A DNA stretch of 64,000 nucleotides from Fluctibacter halophilus (lineage in GTDB: Bacteria > Pseudomonadota > Gammaproteobacteria > Enterobacterales > Alteromonadaceae), in contig NZ_JAJEWP010000003.1 in assembly GCF_020687825.1 (NCBI RefSeq), forward strand, positions 186,001 to 250,000, written 5' to 3'. This document shows, piece after piece, positions 27,321 through 38,476 of the stretch. Every line of letters starts with the position of its first letter. Positions within the stretch are counted from its first letter, which is position 1. Position numbers and translations under genes: made by a program. Under the pieces are notes generated by a model, which was not told the origin of the DNA, made no database searches, and saw nothing but the letters and a program-made list of their open reading frames with translations.

Positions 27321-30300
27321 TTGGTCAAACGCATGATTACCGCAGTGCAGCAGTGTATTCCCCGCAATAAGCCGTTGTTGCTGGTTTGCGTATGGCTGTG
27401 TCTGGTGCAATCTGCGCTCGCCTTACCCCTCTTAAAAGAACCCAAATTTACCCAGGTATCGACCGAACAGGGACTGTCGCAGGACAGTGTCCATGACATG
27501 TTGGTCGATCATGAAGGTTTCTTATGGCTGGGTACAGGGGCTGGGTTAAACCGCTATGACGGTTACAGTATTAAAAAAGTCAGTGGCTTAAACGACATCC
27601 TGGCCGATCAGACTGTCTATTCGTTGTTTCAGGACAGTCGCAAAAACCTCTGGGTCGCCACTGAAAGTAATGGCAATTATTTGCTGGAGCTCAGCACCCA
27701 ACGTGTCTTCCACATCGGTAACTGGGCTTACAACATGCAGCCGGATTGGCTGCAGTACGCTTCAATGTTCACCGAAGATGAACACGGCAATGTGTGGATC
27801 GTTATCAGTGAACAAGTGATCAAAGTCAGTCGCGAAGCCATTGAAGGCATACTGAGTTCACCGGCAACAGCCAGCACCGAGATCGGCAGTGACATCGGTG
27901 AAGTGATGTTCGAATTGCCAATGTCACTGGTGGAAAATCAGCAAAGTATCCGCAATGTGCTGTTGCACGGTTCTTATCTGGTGGTGGCCACCACTCAGGG
28001 CCTGTACCTTAAAAACCTGCAGTCCGGTGAGCAACAGCTGATTGACTATCTGGGTGATATCGAAGCCAATATCAATAACCTGAATACCAAGCGTTTGTTT
28101 CTGGATCGGGAAAACACCCTTTGGGTCGGCACCGTAGAGGGCCTGTATTCCGCTCCGATTGACCAGATTATCAGTATGTTTGAGGGTGAAGCGACCATGG
28201 TTGCGTTCAATGCCCACGCTGAAGAACGCAATATCTGGCAGATCTTGCCGCGCGCAGGGATGCCCCACTATCTGGTTACTGATCTCGGATTGTACATCTA
28301 TCAGGTCGAGGGCGATCAACTGCAGCACCTGTTCCGTCCGACGGATAGCCGTTTATACCTGACCAGTGATGAACTGGTCGGCGCCATTTATGATCGTCAT
28401 AACAATCTGTGGCTGTCGACCCGTTACGACGGCGCATTGTACTGGTCGCCGAAATCGACCCGTTTTACCAATATTGTTAACACGCGAGGCGAAAATGCTT
28501 CACTGAGCACCAATGATGTGTGGAGCGTGGCGCAAAGCACAGACAACGAGCTGTGGATCGGCACCAACAACGGTCTGAATCGCTATGATCTGGACTCCGG
28601 TGATATCGACAGTTTTCTGGTCAACGATGATAAAAAGGCGGTGTATTCCGACAGTTCCATCGAACAAATCATGCCCGCCAGTGACGGTACCCTATGGCTG
28701 GTTTCCGCTGCCGGCCTGCAACGTTTTGATCCGACCAATAGCGAGTTTCGTCCGCTCAACGTGGATGGTGAAGAGACCCAGAAAACCTTGTCAGGCATTT
28801 TATGGGGGGCAACCCTGGACAGCCAGGGACGGGTGGTATTTGCTACCGAACAGGGGATCAAGCGTTATGACCCTCGTCACGGAAGCATTACCGATCTGGA
28901 GTCGCTCAACACCCAGATACCTGCGGTTGAGGTCTACCACATCCGCTATGTGCCGTCGGTGTTTGAGGACAGTCTGCTGATCAGCTCCCTCGGTAAGCTG
29001 TGGCGCTATGACGAAAACACCGGGCAGTTAACCCTGATCCACCAACTGCCACGCACCGGACAACAGCACATGATTGGCTGGGACTCGGTGGTGACTGATC
29101 GCAATGGCACGCTGTGGGTGACCTACCCTGGCTGGGGGCTGTACGGCATCGATGCGGAAACCTATGAACAGCGGGCGCATTATGATCAGGACAACCTGCT
29201 GCCCGATACCAATATCTATGGCTTGCAGTTAGACGGTGATGGCAATATCTGGATGAGCTCACATCAGGGCCTGTTCAAATTCTATCCCTATACCCAGCAC
29301 ATTCAACGCTTCGGTTATTCTGAAGGATTGTCGACGCTGGAGTTTAATCAAGGTGCTGCGACGCGGCTGCGCGATGGGCGCATGGTCTATGGTTCACAAA
29401 AGGGCGTTACCTTGTTCCACCCGCAGGATATGCAATACAAGGTACGTCAGTCCTTCGGCGTATCCATTACCGACATCGGGTTATCGTCACAGCGTTTAAA
29501 TTTGCCGGTGGCGGATTTGAACGGCCAGCAGCTGACCCTTGAACATGATGATGTGGGACTGCGCATTGCGTTTTCGACCCTTACCTATGAGCATCAGTCC
29601 AGTACCCGATATGCGTATAAACTCAGCGGTTCCAGTAGCCTCGTCTACCCGGTAACCCGTGACCCGGAATTGATCATACCCACCCTCAAACCGGGTCAAT
29701 ATACCTTCACTGTATCCGCGTTTGATCCCATCAGTGGTAAAGAAAGTCTGCCAGCTGAGGTGTCAATCACTGTGCGCTATGCCTGGTGGGCATCCCCCCT
29801 CGCCTACTCGTTGTACGGCTTTTGTATTCTGATGTTGCTGTTTTTGTATTGGTACCGCAGCCGTCTGCAAAATGCCAAAATCATGGCAGCCCATCAGGAA
29901 GCCCTGACCAGTCGTAACCGTATGACGCTGGCTTTGACGGCCAGTAACAGTAATGTCTGGGAATGGCGAAGTGATACAAATACGGTATCCGCACCACGTA
30001 TTGTGGATGAATTGGGCTATCCGGACATGGGCCAGGATGTGTCTTTTGAACAGCAACTGTCGTTGATGCATCCACAAGACAAGCTGTTGTACGAAGCGCG
30101 TTGGCAAAGCTTTATGGACAATCCGAAGCCGGGCTTTGATGTGACCTTCCGTATGCGCGCTGAGGACGGCAGTTGGAACTGGTATCGTGACGTGGGCAGC
30201 CTGGTCAGCGATACGTCCGCGGGAATGCGTGTGGTCACAGGTACCTATAGCAACGTGACCGAGAGCCTGGCCAATATTGAGAAGGTGCGCTTGTTTGGAG

Positions 30301-31955
30301 AGGCGTTTAAACATACCCGTGACTGGGTAGTGATATTTAACGGACAACACAAACCGATAGCAGCCAACCAGGCGTTTTGTGAAGCGTTCTCCATCAATGA
30401 GAACGGTGACCTGGACAAGCAGGTGCGTCGGGAGTTCGGGTTGGACAGCGCCGAAGTACCCCGTTTCTGGAGCAAGTTGCTGGAGTTGTCAGCCACACAG
30501 CACTGGAAAGGTGAAGAAGAGCTGGTTCTGCGCGACGGACGCACCAGCAATGTGCTGATCAACATGACATCCATAGCCAGCATGCGTGATTTGGGGGTTG
30601 TGGACTATTACCTGATGATCATGTCTGACATCAGTGAACAGAAAGAAGCGGAACAGGAACTGCGTCGGCTGGCCAACTACGACAGTCTGACCAACTTGCC
30701 CAACCGTACCTTGCTACTGGATCGTATCAAGCACGGCATCGATCATGCGCGACGTTATAAATCTCAAATAGCCCTGTTCTTTATCGACCTCGATCGGTTT
30801 AAACAGGTTAACGACAGTCTGGGTCACAAAGCGGGTGATGAGTTGTTGCGGGTCGTTGCCCAGCGCCTGACCAATTTGTTGCGACAGGACGATACCGTAG
30901 CCCGACTGGGCGGGGATGAGTTCGTGGTGATGGTGGAAGAAATCGTTCATGCGGACAAGCTTAGCACCCTGGCACAGGAGATCATTGCGGTCGTTGAGGA
31001 GCCCGTGCAACTGGGCAATCAGACCGTGAGTGTGTCGTCCAGCGTGGGGATCGCCATGTTCCCTGGCGACGCCAACTCTTCTGAAGAGCTGCTCAAAAAT
31101 GCGGATGTGGCGATGTATCACGCCAAGGAGTTGGGACGTAGCAACTTCCAGTATTTCACCGAGCAGATGAACGAAAAAGCGCAAGCGCGTCTGACCCTGG
31201 AAAACCAGCTGAAAAAGGCGCATCAGAGCAAACAGTTTGAAAACTTCTACCAGCCCATTGTTGGGATGGACTCCGGTCGTGTAGAAGGGTTTGAATTGCT
31301 GATGCGCTGGCCAAACGAAGACGGCATGATCCCGCCGGATATCTTTATTCCGGTGGCTGAGGAGCTGGGGTTGATTGAAAACATGACCTGGGATGCCATT
31401 GAGCGTGCCCTACCTGTTCTGAGTCAATGGCAGCAGCCTGATCGCCAGGTGTATCTGTCGGTGAACCTGTCTGCACGCCATTTCGAGCGCCAGATTTCGA
31501 TTGAAAATATCCTGACCTTGCTGCGCCGTCACAAGCTGCCGGTTTCAGTATTGCGCTTTGAGATCACCGAGAGTGCCCTGATGCATGACTATGAGCGCGC
31601 ATTGGAGTACATGCATGCCATGTGTGATGCCGGATTCAATATTGCGCTGGATGATTTTGGTACCGGATATTCATCGTTGAAATACCTTAAAGAGTTTCCG
31701 ATCCAGATCCTCAAAGTGGATAAGAGCTTTGTGGATGACATTGGTAAGAACAGCAGCAATGAAGCGCTGGTGCTGACAACGCTGCGCATGGCCGAGAGCC
31801 TTGACATGGTGTGTGTGGCTGAGGGGATTGAAGATGCTCGTCAGGTGGCGTTTTTCCGTCAACATGGTTGTGAATATCTGCAAGGCTACTTTTTCTCCAA
31901 ACCGGTGCCGTCCGATGAGACGCTGGCACTGATTGATAAAAGCTGGGTACTGTAA
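27321..31955 (+). CDS. Large sensor: propeller-Y_Y_Y-TM-PAS-GGDEF-EAL
   Basis: A 1544-residue inner-membrane c-di-GMP enzyme. An export signal (residues 1-34) is followed by about 740 residues of two-component-regulator propeller repeats (repeated LWxGT.xGLNRYD, as in LWLGTGAGLNRYDGYS and LWIGTNNGLNRYD) and a Y_Y_Y domain. A transmembrane helix is at about 830-850. Two PAS-like modules follow, then GGDEF (ARLGGDEFVVM, near residue 1195) and EAL (FELLMRW, DDFGTGYSSLKYL, KVDKSFV). The EAL triplet reads ELL but the metal-binding acids remain, so both activities are possible. Start is TTG 27321 or GTG 27324; a TATAAT at 27227-27232 may be its -10. Confidence 0.93.
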   Translation: MVKRMITAVQQCIPRNKPLLLVCVWLCLVQSALALPLLKEPKFTQVSTEQGLSQDSVHDMLVDHEGFLWLGTGAGLNRYDGYSIKKVSGLNDILADQTVYSLFQDSRKNLWVATESNGNYLLELSTQRVFHIGNWAYNMQPDWLQYASMFTEDEHGNVWIVISEQVIKVSREAIEGILSSPATASTEIGSDIGEVMFELPMSLVENQQSIRNVLLHGSYLVVATTQGLYLKNLQSGEQQLIDYLGDIEANINNLNTKRLFLDRENTLWVGTVEGLYSAPIDQIISMFEGEATMVAFNAHAEERNIWQILPRAGMPHYLVTDLGLYIYQVEGDQLQHLFRPTDSRLYLTSDELVGAIYDRHNNLWLSTRYDGALYWSPKSTRFTNIVNTRGENASLSTNDVWSVAQSTDNELWIGTNNGLNRYDLDSGDIDSFLVNDDKKAVYSDSSIEQIMPASDGTLWLVSAAGLQRFDPTNSEFRPLNVDGEETQKTLSGILWGATLDSQGRVVFATEQGIKRYDPRHGSITDLESLNTQIPAVEVYHIRYVPSVFEDSLLISSLGKLWRYDENTGQLTLIHQLPRTGQQHMIGWDSVVTDRNGTLWVTYPGWGLYGIDAETYEQRAHYDQDNLLPDTNIYGLQLDGDGNIWMSSHQGLFKFYPYTQHIQRFGYSEGLSTLEFNQGAATRLRDGRMVYGSQKGVTLFHPQDMQYKVRQSFGVSITDIGLSSQRLNLPVADLNGQQLTLEHDDVGLRIAFSTLTYEHQSSTRYAYKLSGSSSLVYPVTRDPELIIPTLKPGQYTFTVSAFDPISGKESLPAEVSITVRYAWWASPLAYSLYGFCILMLLFLYWYRSRLQNAKIMAAHQEALTSRNRMTLALTASNSNVWEWRSDTNTVSAPRIVDELGYPDMGQDVSFEQQLSLMHPQDKLLYEARWQSFMDNPKPGFDVTFRMRAEDGSWNWYRDVGSLVSDTSAGMRVVTGTYSNVTESLANIEKVRLFGEAFKHTRDWVVIFNGQHKPIAANQAFCEAFSINENGDLDKQVRREFGLDSAEVPRFWSKLLELSATQHWKGEEELVLRDGRTSNVLINMTSIASMRDLGVVDYYLMIMSDISEQKEAEQELRRLANYDSLTNLPNRTLLLDRIKHGIDHARRYKSQIALFFIDLDRFKQVNDSLGHKAGDELLRVVAQRLTNLLRQDDTVARLGGDEFVVMVEEIVHADKLSTLAQEIIAVVEEPVQLGNQTVSVSSSVGIAMFPGDANSSEELLKNADVAMYHAKELGRSNFQYFTEQMNEKAQARLTLENQLKKAHQSKQFENFYQPIVGMDSGRVEGFELLMRWPNEDGMIPPDIFIPVAEELGLIENMTWDAIERALPVLSQWQQPDRQVYLSVNLSARHFERQISIENILTLLRRHKLPVSVLRFEITESALMHDYERALEYMHAMCDAGFNIALDDFGTGYSSLKYLKEFPIQILKVDKSFVDDIGKNSSNEALVLTTLRMAESLDMVCVAEGIEDARQVAFFRQHGCEYLQGYFFSKPVPSDETLALIDKSWVL

Positions 31956-31958
31956 GCG

Positions 31959-32744
31959 CTACTGCACGAACGAAAATGGCACAGACTGATAGTTGCCGTG
32001 ACTGCGAGCCACATATACGCCGAAGTGGAGGTGTGGTTGCGATGAAAACCCAGTGTTGCCGGAATACCCCAACAACTGACCCGTACTCACCACGTCACCA
32101 CGTTCCACCACCACGCCCTGATGTTGCAAATGGTAGTACTCGCCGAGTGTACCGTCATTGTGCAATAGGGTGACGAAATTGGCGTAACGAGAAAAGCGCC
32201 GGGAAGGGCCGCCGCGACGGTGGTGTTCGGTCAGATCGATGACAATCCCGCCTCTGGCGGCATGCACCGGGGTACCTACGGGCATGCCAAAATCAACTGC
32301 ATAGCGTGAGGCGCCCTGATGGCTGTACCGGCCGCCAAATCCCTGGATTAACGGAAAGTTTTTTGTGGGTTGAAACGGTCGCTGATAGGGATACTTGATG
32401 GGGACCGCACGCCAGTCTCCCGGCGTCCAGTGAAATGCTGTGTTTGCCAGCGGGGCTTTGTGGCTGTCGGGCGCAAAGCTGAACAGGGTCTTACGACTGA
32501 AACCATCCAGTGACAGGGTCTTTTCCTGCGCGGAAGGGGTGGCGTCAGACATGGGGAGTTCCTGCATGTTTACCGACAACGTCACCGTAATCGGATAGGG
32601 CTGGGCATTGTACACCGCAAACTGTACCCCGTGCTGATCCTCAATACGCTCTACACAGGCCCACTGCTCTATACAGTATCCCTGCGCCGCAGCGCTGCCG
32701 ATGGCCCACAACAGGGGCAGCAGCGACTGCAATCGCGGGCGCAT
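31959..32744 (-). CDS. Exported M23 (LytM) family metallopeptidase
   Basis: A 261-residue protein with signal peptide (ends GSAAAQG), an N-terminal beta domain, and a C-terminal LytM peptidase. Zinc ligands are visible in SHQGASRYAVDFGMP (His and Asp) and QPHLHFGVY (HxH). Such enzymes cleave cell-wall peptides or act as activators. It lies 3 bp downstream of dsbD, suggesting co-expression with envelope-maintenance genes. Its 3' end is within 3 bp of the convergent GGDEF/EAL gene. Confidence 0.92.
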   Translation of the reverse strand: MRPRLQSLLPLLWAIGSAAAQGYCIEQWACVERIEDQHGVQFAVYNAQPYPITVTLSVNMQELPMSDATPSAQEKTLSLDGFSRKTLFSFAPDSHKAPLANTAFHWTPGDWRAVPIKYPYQRPFQPTKNFPLIQGFGGRYSHQGASRYAVDFGMPVGTPVHAARGGIVIDLTEHHRRGGPSRRFSRYANFVTLLHNDGTLGEYYHLQHQGVVVERGDVVSTGQLLGYSGNTGFSSQPHLHFGVYVARSHGNYQSVPFSFVQ

Positions 32745-32747
32745 TAT

Positions 32748-34529
32748 CTATTCGCCACTGCCGGTACCCAGGTGCTGACGAACATGTTCGGCAAACACCT
32801 CTGGGGACATAAATCCGGTTACCCGGGCGCGGGTTAGCTCCTTGCCCTGGTGGTCAAAAAACAAGATGGTGGGCAAACCCAGCACCGAGAAGGCATCCTG
32901 GAACGCTTGGTTGGTGGGCGTATTGTCGGTCAAATCAATTTGCATCCACTCGGTGTTGCCCAGTGCCGCAATGACGTCTGGGTCCACAAAGGTATACTTT
33001 TCGAATTCCTTGCAGGCGACACACCAGTCGGCATACAGGTCAACCATCACCGACTTGCCTTGGGCATTGGCCGCAGCGAGTTTGCTGTTGAAGTCGTCAA
33101 GGTCTTTAACCACGGTAAAGGTCGGATGGGACGGTTGAGCCTGTTGCTGGTGGATGGGTAAATGATGATAGCCGTAGAAGCCTGCAGACAGGATACCGAC
33201 CAGCAGAATAAAGGTACGTATGCCGTGCGCAAGGTTGAGCGCGGTAGTGCGATTGATCACCCACAAGTAGGTCAGCATAGCCAACGCCAGTAACGACCAG
33301 GCGATTTCAGTTAACCAATGGGATACCAGACGTTCGACAAACACCAGTGCCACTGACAACATGGCAAACCCGAAGGTCACTTTCACCACGTTCATCCAAT
33401 GTCCCGCTTTGGGAAGCAGTTTACCGCCCGTGGTGCCGAACAGGATAAGGGGAATTCCCATCCCCAGACTCAGTGCGTACAGGGAGACAAAACCCAACAC
33501 CATGTCACCGGTTTGGGCGATGTTGAGCAAAATGGCCGTTAGTGGCGCTGTGGTACAAGGTGAGGCAACCAGGCCACTGATGACCCCCATCACGAACACA
33601 CCGGTGAAGCGGCCGCTTTTTTGTTGATTACTCAGCGCATTGAGGCGTGATTGCCATGCGCTGGGCATTTGCAGCTCCCACATACCGAACATCACCAAAG
33701 CCAGTAACACGAACAGGGTGATCATGATCCCCAGTACCAGGGGTTGCTGCAATGTGGCCTGGAATTGGGCGCCGGCTGAGGCGACCACCAGACCCAGCAA
33801 TGAATAGGTCAGGGCCATCCCTTGCACATAGACAAATGACAGAGCAAATGCATGGCGCAAAGACAGCTTTTTGCCCTGACCTACCACAATGCCGGACAAA
33901 ATCGGGTACATCGGATAGACACAGGGGGTAAAGGCCAGTCCGATGCCCAATACAACAAAGCCCAACAAAACCCACAGCAGTCCTTGTCCCTGGGTAAAGC
34001 TAATAAGTCCGCTCAAAGGGCTGTTGAGGGGTTGAGGGGATGACGCGCGGTTATCGGTGTCTGACGCGACGCTGTCGCCCACAGCTTCAAGGTAAATCAC
34101 TTTCACCGTAGGTGGATAGCATAACCCGGCTTCGGCACATCCCTGATACTGTATTTTGACCACGCCATCCTGTTCTGCCTGCTCGATGGTGTAATTCAGG
34201 CTGACTTGCTGAAAATACACTTCCGATACGCCAAAAAACTCGTCCTCGATTTCCTCACCGTGTGGTAACTGCGGCTCGCTCACCGTGGCGCGCTTGGTGA
34301 CGGTCTTGAATTGCTTTTTGTACAGGTAGTAGCCGGGCGCGATACTGAACGATAACGTCAGTTGATCACCTTGTTGAACATAATCGAAGCGGAACGCATC
34401 GTCGACATCCAGAAAGGTGGGCTGCTGGGCGAAAATGTCATTCAGTGGGTCAGCGGACTGGGCATTTGTTAGTGGCGTCACCATGCACATCAGCAGGCCA
34501 CCAAGCAGTAACAGGGATCGCAATGTCAT
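32748..34529 (-). CDS. dsbD: Thiol:disulfide interchange protein DsbD
   Basis: A 593-residue inner-membrane electron shuttle with three parts. After a signal peptide comes the periplasmic alpha domain (GCAEAGLCYPP with its Cys pair). Eight transmembrane helices follow, with redox cysteines in AFTPCVYPMYPIL and ASPCTTAPL. The C-terminal thioredoxin-like gamma domain has CVAC at about residues 503-506. It passes electrons from thioredoxin to DsbC/DsbG and cytochrome c maturation. The ATG at 34529 overlaps the cutA stop (ATGA). Confidence 0.97.
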   Translation of the reverse strand: MTLRSLLLLGGLLMCMVTPLTNAQSADPLNDIFAQQPTFLDVDDAFRFDYVQQGDQLTLSFSIAPGYYLYKKQFKTVTKRATVSEPQLPHGEEIEDEFFGVSEVYFQQVSLNYTIEQAEQDGVVKIQYQGCAEAGLCYPPTVKVIYLEAVGDSVASDTDNRASSPQPLNSPLSGLISFTQGQGLLWVLLGFVVLGIGLAFTPCVYPMYPILSGIVVGQGKKLSLRHAFALSFVYVQGMALTYSLLGLVVASAGAQFQATLQQPLVLGIMITLFVLLALVMFGMWELQMPSAWQSRLNALSNQQKSGRFTGVFVMGVISGLVASPCTTAPLTAILLNIAQTGDMVLGFVSLYALSLGMGIPLILFGTTGGKLLPKAGHWMNVVKVTFGFAMLSVALVFVERLVSHWLTEIAWSLLALAMLTYLWVINRTTALNLAHGIRTFILLVGILSAGFYGYHHLPIHQQQAQPSHPTFTVVKDLDDFNSKLAAANAQGKSVMVDLYADWCVACKEFEKYTFVDPDVIAALGNTEWMQIDLTDNTPTNQAFQDAFSVLGLPTILFFDHQGKELTRARVTGFMSPEVFAEHVRQHLGTGSGE

Positions 34530-34843
34530 TTCAGATAACTTCTCATCCATTGGGCATATTGTTCGCTGGCATCAACTGCCGTCAATACCAGCCATTCGGG
34601 GGTATCATACGGGTGAGCCTGGTGAACGGTTTTTGACAATTCGGCCAACGCATTGTCACAGGTTTTAATCACCAGTTGAACCTCGTTGTCTTGTTGTACA
34701 GCGTCATCCCACCAATACAAGGAGGTAATGCCTGGCAAAATGTTCACGCAGGCAGCCAGACGCTGAGCAATGATCTGTTGTGCGATGTGCTGTGCCGACG
34801 CCATGTCAGGGCAGGTGCACAAAGCAATACGAATATCAGACAT
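34526..34843 (-). CDS. cutA: CutA1 divalent-ion-tolerance protein
   Basis: A 105-residue ferredoxin-like trimeric protein with ALCTCPDMASAQHIAQQIIAQRLAACVNILPGITSLYWWDD and a C-terminal HPYDTPEWLVL motif, all typical of CutA1. Loosely linked to copper tolerance in E. coli; biochemical role unsettled. It precedes dsbD with a 4-bp overlap, the same arrangement as in many gammaproteobacteria. Confidence 0.97.
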   Translation of the reverse strand: MSDIRIALCTCPDMASAQHIAQQIIAQRLAACVNILPGITSLYWWDDAVQQDNEVQLVIKTCDNALAELSKTVHQAHPYDTPEWLVLTAVDASEQYAQWMRSYLK

Positions 34844-35018
34844 AGGCCAAGACCTCCTTTATCAGCGGATACTTTCAATCCGGATCAAATTCCTGTCAGC
34901 ATATCATGAGTTTCCAACCTGTAGCGGCCTGACGCGACGGGCGGTGGAAACTGTCTGTTCATTGCCCTTGTTATCTGCGCCGTTGACCACCATGATGTGT
35001 CTATTCCCAGCAATAAAA

Positions 35019-35528
35019 GTGAGTAATGTGGGTAAGTTATTTCTGTTGTTTGCCATCATGCCGATTGTCGAGATTTCGTTATTGATCCAAGTGGGTGAGC
35101 AAATCGGCGGTTGGAACACCGTGTTGATTGTCATATTGACGGCTATCATTGGCGCCTACCTGGTGCGCAGTGAGGGGCTGGCAACATTGCAGGCCGCTCA
35201 GGCGAAGTTAAACAGTGGTGCCATGCCCGGTGAGGAAATGGCACAGGGGCTGTTGCTACTGGTCGCCGGGGTGCTGTTGGTCACCCCCGGCTTTGTAACC
35301 GATGCGCTGGGTTTGCTGTTCACCGTGCCATTAACCAGAAACTGGTTTGCCCGTGGTTTAATCAAACACTTGCAGGTACAGGTGGTTAGCGGACAACAGG
35401 GATTTGAGTACCGTGCGTATCAACAACAACGGCGTTCCGCAGATGACGACATTATTGAAGGTGAGTATCGGCGTACCGATGCCAGCGACGATGAACGTTT
35501 GCCACACGACAACGACCGCCGCCCCTGA
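35019..35528 (+). CDS. fxsA: FxsA family membrane protein
   Basis: About 169 residues. The core GKLFLLFAIMPIVEISLLIQVGEQIGGWNT, VRSEGLATLQAAQAKLNSG and LLLLVAGVLLVTPGFVTDALGLLFTVP is the FxsA pattern: four short membrane segments followed by a charged cytoplasmic tail. FxsA overexpression affects phage T7 exclusion in E. coli. The start is uncertain: GTG 35019 or 35028, or ATG 34992/34995. It sits near groESL, as in many relatives. Confidence 0.9.
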   Translation: MSNVGKLFLLFAIMPIVEISLLIQVGEQIGGWNTVLIVILTAIIGAYLVRSEGLATLQAAQAKLNSGAMPGEEMAQGLLLLVAGVLLVTPGFVTDALGLLFTVPLTRNWFARGLIKHLQVQVVSGQQGFEYRAYQQQRRSADDDIIEGEYRRTDASDDERLPHDNDRRP

Positions 35529-35530
35529 CA

Positions 35531-36094
35531 TCACCGTTGTGATTGTGCGCCACCGGTGAGGGCCAGGCGCATGGCTTCTTCAACACTGATGTCCAGATTG
35601 GTCAGTTGGTTGCGTGGCACATACAGCGTGTATCCGCCAATTTGATAGCTCAGCGGCAGGTAGACGCCGACAGTGTCGCTGTCATCAAACAGTCTGGTAC
35701 CGCTGTGCTCGCCGGTGACAAAACCAATCATCCTGATCCCCGGCATGATTTCCACCGATACCACTTTGCGCTTTTCTGACGTGTCATTGATTTTGAACAC
35801 GGTCATGGTGTCCTGAATCGCCCCGAACAGAGATTTAACCAGCGGTATCTTTTCCAGCTGCCGGTTGACCAAGCTGACCAGTGCATTAAAAAAGTACAGA
35901 TTAACCAGCAGTCCCACAATCACAATGGCACTACACGCCAGCAGGATGCCAATCCCGGGGATATACCATTGTGGCGGAATGTAGGGGCGCAGCAGTGCTT
36001 CGGCGCCACTCATAAACCAGTACAGAAAATACAGCGTCAGGGACAAGGGCAGTAAGGCAGCAATGCCTTTGAGGGACAGGGACAAGAGTTTCAT
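35531..36094 (-). CDS. DUF502 family inner-membrane protein
   Basis: A 187-residue protein with two transmembrane helices near the N-terminus. The conserved regions QLEKIPLVKSLFGAIQDTMTVF, VVSVEIMPGIRMIGFVTGE and VGVYLPLSYQIGGYTLYVPRNQLTNLDISVEEAMRLALTGG are diagnostic of DUF502. The function is unknown. The start at 36094 (MKLLSLSLKG) has TGAGG upstream. It ends 2 bp from the convergent fxsA stop. Confidence 0.92.
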   Translation of the reverse strand: MKLLSLSLKGIAALLPLSLTLYFLYWFMSGAEALLRPYIPPQWYIPGIGILLACSAIVIVGLLVNLYFFNALVSLVNRQLEKIPLVKSLFGAIQDTMTVFKINDTSEKRKVVSVEIMPGIRMIGFVTGEHSGTRLFDDSDTVGVYLPLSYQIGGYTLYVPRNQLTNLDISVEEAMRLALTGGAQSQR

Positions 36095-36214
36095 GCAAGC
36101 CTCAGTTTGTGGGTCGCTGGACCCTAAATTGGTGCGAAAAGGCCTCACTTTGCCCCAACAACGGACGGATTTCGACAATCAACGGTTTTTTTTTACAAAT
36201 TTTTGCCAAAAGAC

Positions 36215-36240
36215 CTTGAGTTCAACAGGGGTATCCCCAT
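36215..36240 (+). promoter_or_regulatory. Sigma-32 heat-shock promoter of groESL
   Basis: CTTGAG (36215-36220), 14 bp, then CCCCAT (36235-36240) followed by TTA matches the sigma-32 consensus CTTGAA-N13-17-CCCCATnT. It lies about 115 bp before groS. No CIRCE element was seen. A small hairpin CCCGA/TCGGG (36300-36314) is in the leader. Confidence 0.88.
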
Positions 36241-36355
36241 TTAACCTCGCATGACGATTTATTGCCCAGCAGACCTGTGGGTTTGCAGGCACACCGATTC
36301 CCGAGCCTTTCGGGGTTATTAACATTCTACATTGGAATTTTCAGGAGATTTGAAA

Positions 36356-36646
36356 ATGGCAATCCGTCCTTTACACGATCGCGTTATCGTTAAGCGTCAA
36401 GAGCAAGAGAGCAAGTCTGCCGGTGGTATCGTGCTAACGGGTTCTGCTGCTGAGAAGTCAACTCGCGGCGAAATCATTGCTGTGGGCAACGGCCGTCTGT
36501 TGGACAACGGCGACGTGAAAGCACTTGATGTGAAGATCGGCGATATCGTGATTTTCAACGATGGTTACGGCGTTAAGACTGAGAAACTGGATGGTGAAGA
36601 AGTGCTGATCATGAGTGAGAGCGACATCCTGGCAGTTGTAGAGTAA
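36356..36646 (+). CDS. groS: Co-chaperonin GroES
   Basis: A 96-residue protein starting [31 protein letters not shown] at 36356, with AGGAG upstream. The mobile loop and the [18 protein letters not shown]-terminus are typical. It caps GroEL during ATP-driven folding. It is followed 42 bp later by groL and preceded by a sigma-32 promoter. Confidence 0.99.
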   Translation: MAIRPLHDRVIVKRQEQESKSAGGIVLTGSAAEKSTRGEIIAVGNGRLLDNGDVKALDVKIGDIVIFNDGYGVKTEKLDGEEVLIMSESDILAVVE

Positions 36647-36664
36647 TAGCAGTTAATCATTTAG

Positions 36665-38326
<1,662 letters not shown>

Positions 38327-38347
38327 GCCACCCCTCTGGTGTACAAA

Positions 38348-38372
38348 AACCCGGCCTTGGCCGGGTTTTTTT
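38348..38372 (+). terminator. Intrinsic terminator of groESL
   Basis: CCCGGCC (38350-38356), TT, GGCCGGG (38359-38365) followed by seven T. Confidence 0.95.
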
Positions 38373-38476
38373 ATGCCGTCAACATCCAGCTAAATCGTGA
38401 ACGGGGCTGACGGCAACCGTTATCGCCGGGAACACGTTTTCGGCGGCAATTTGGCGAGGTTGGCTATACTACAAGC

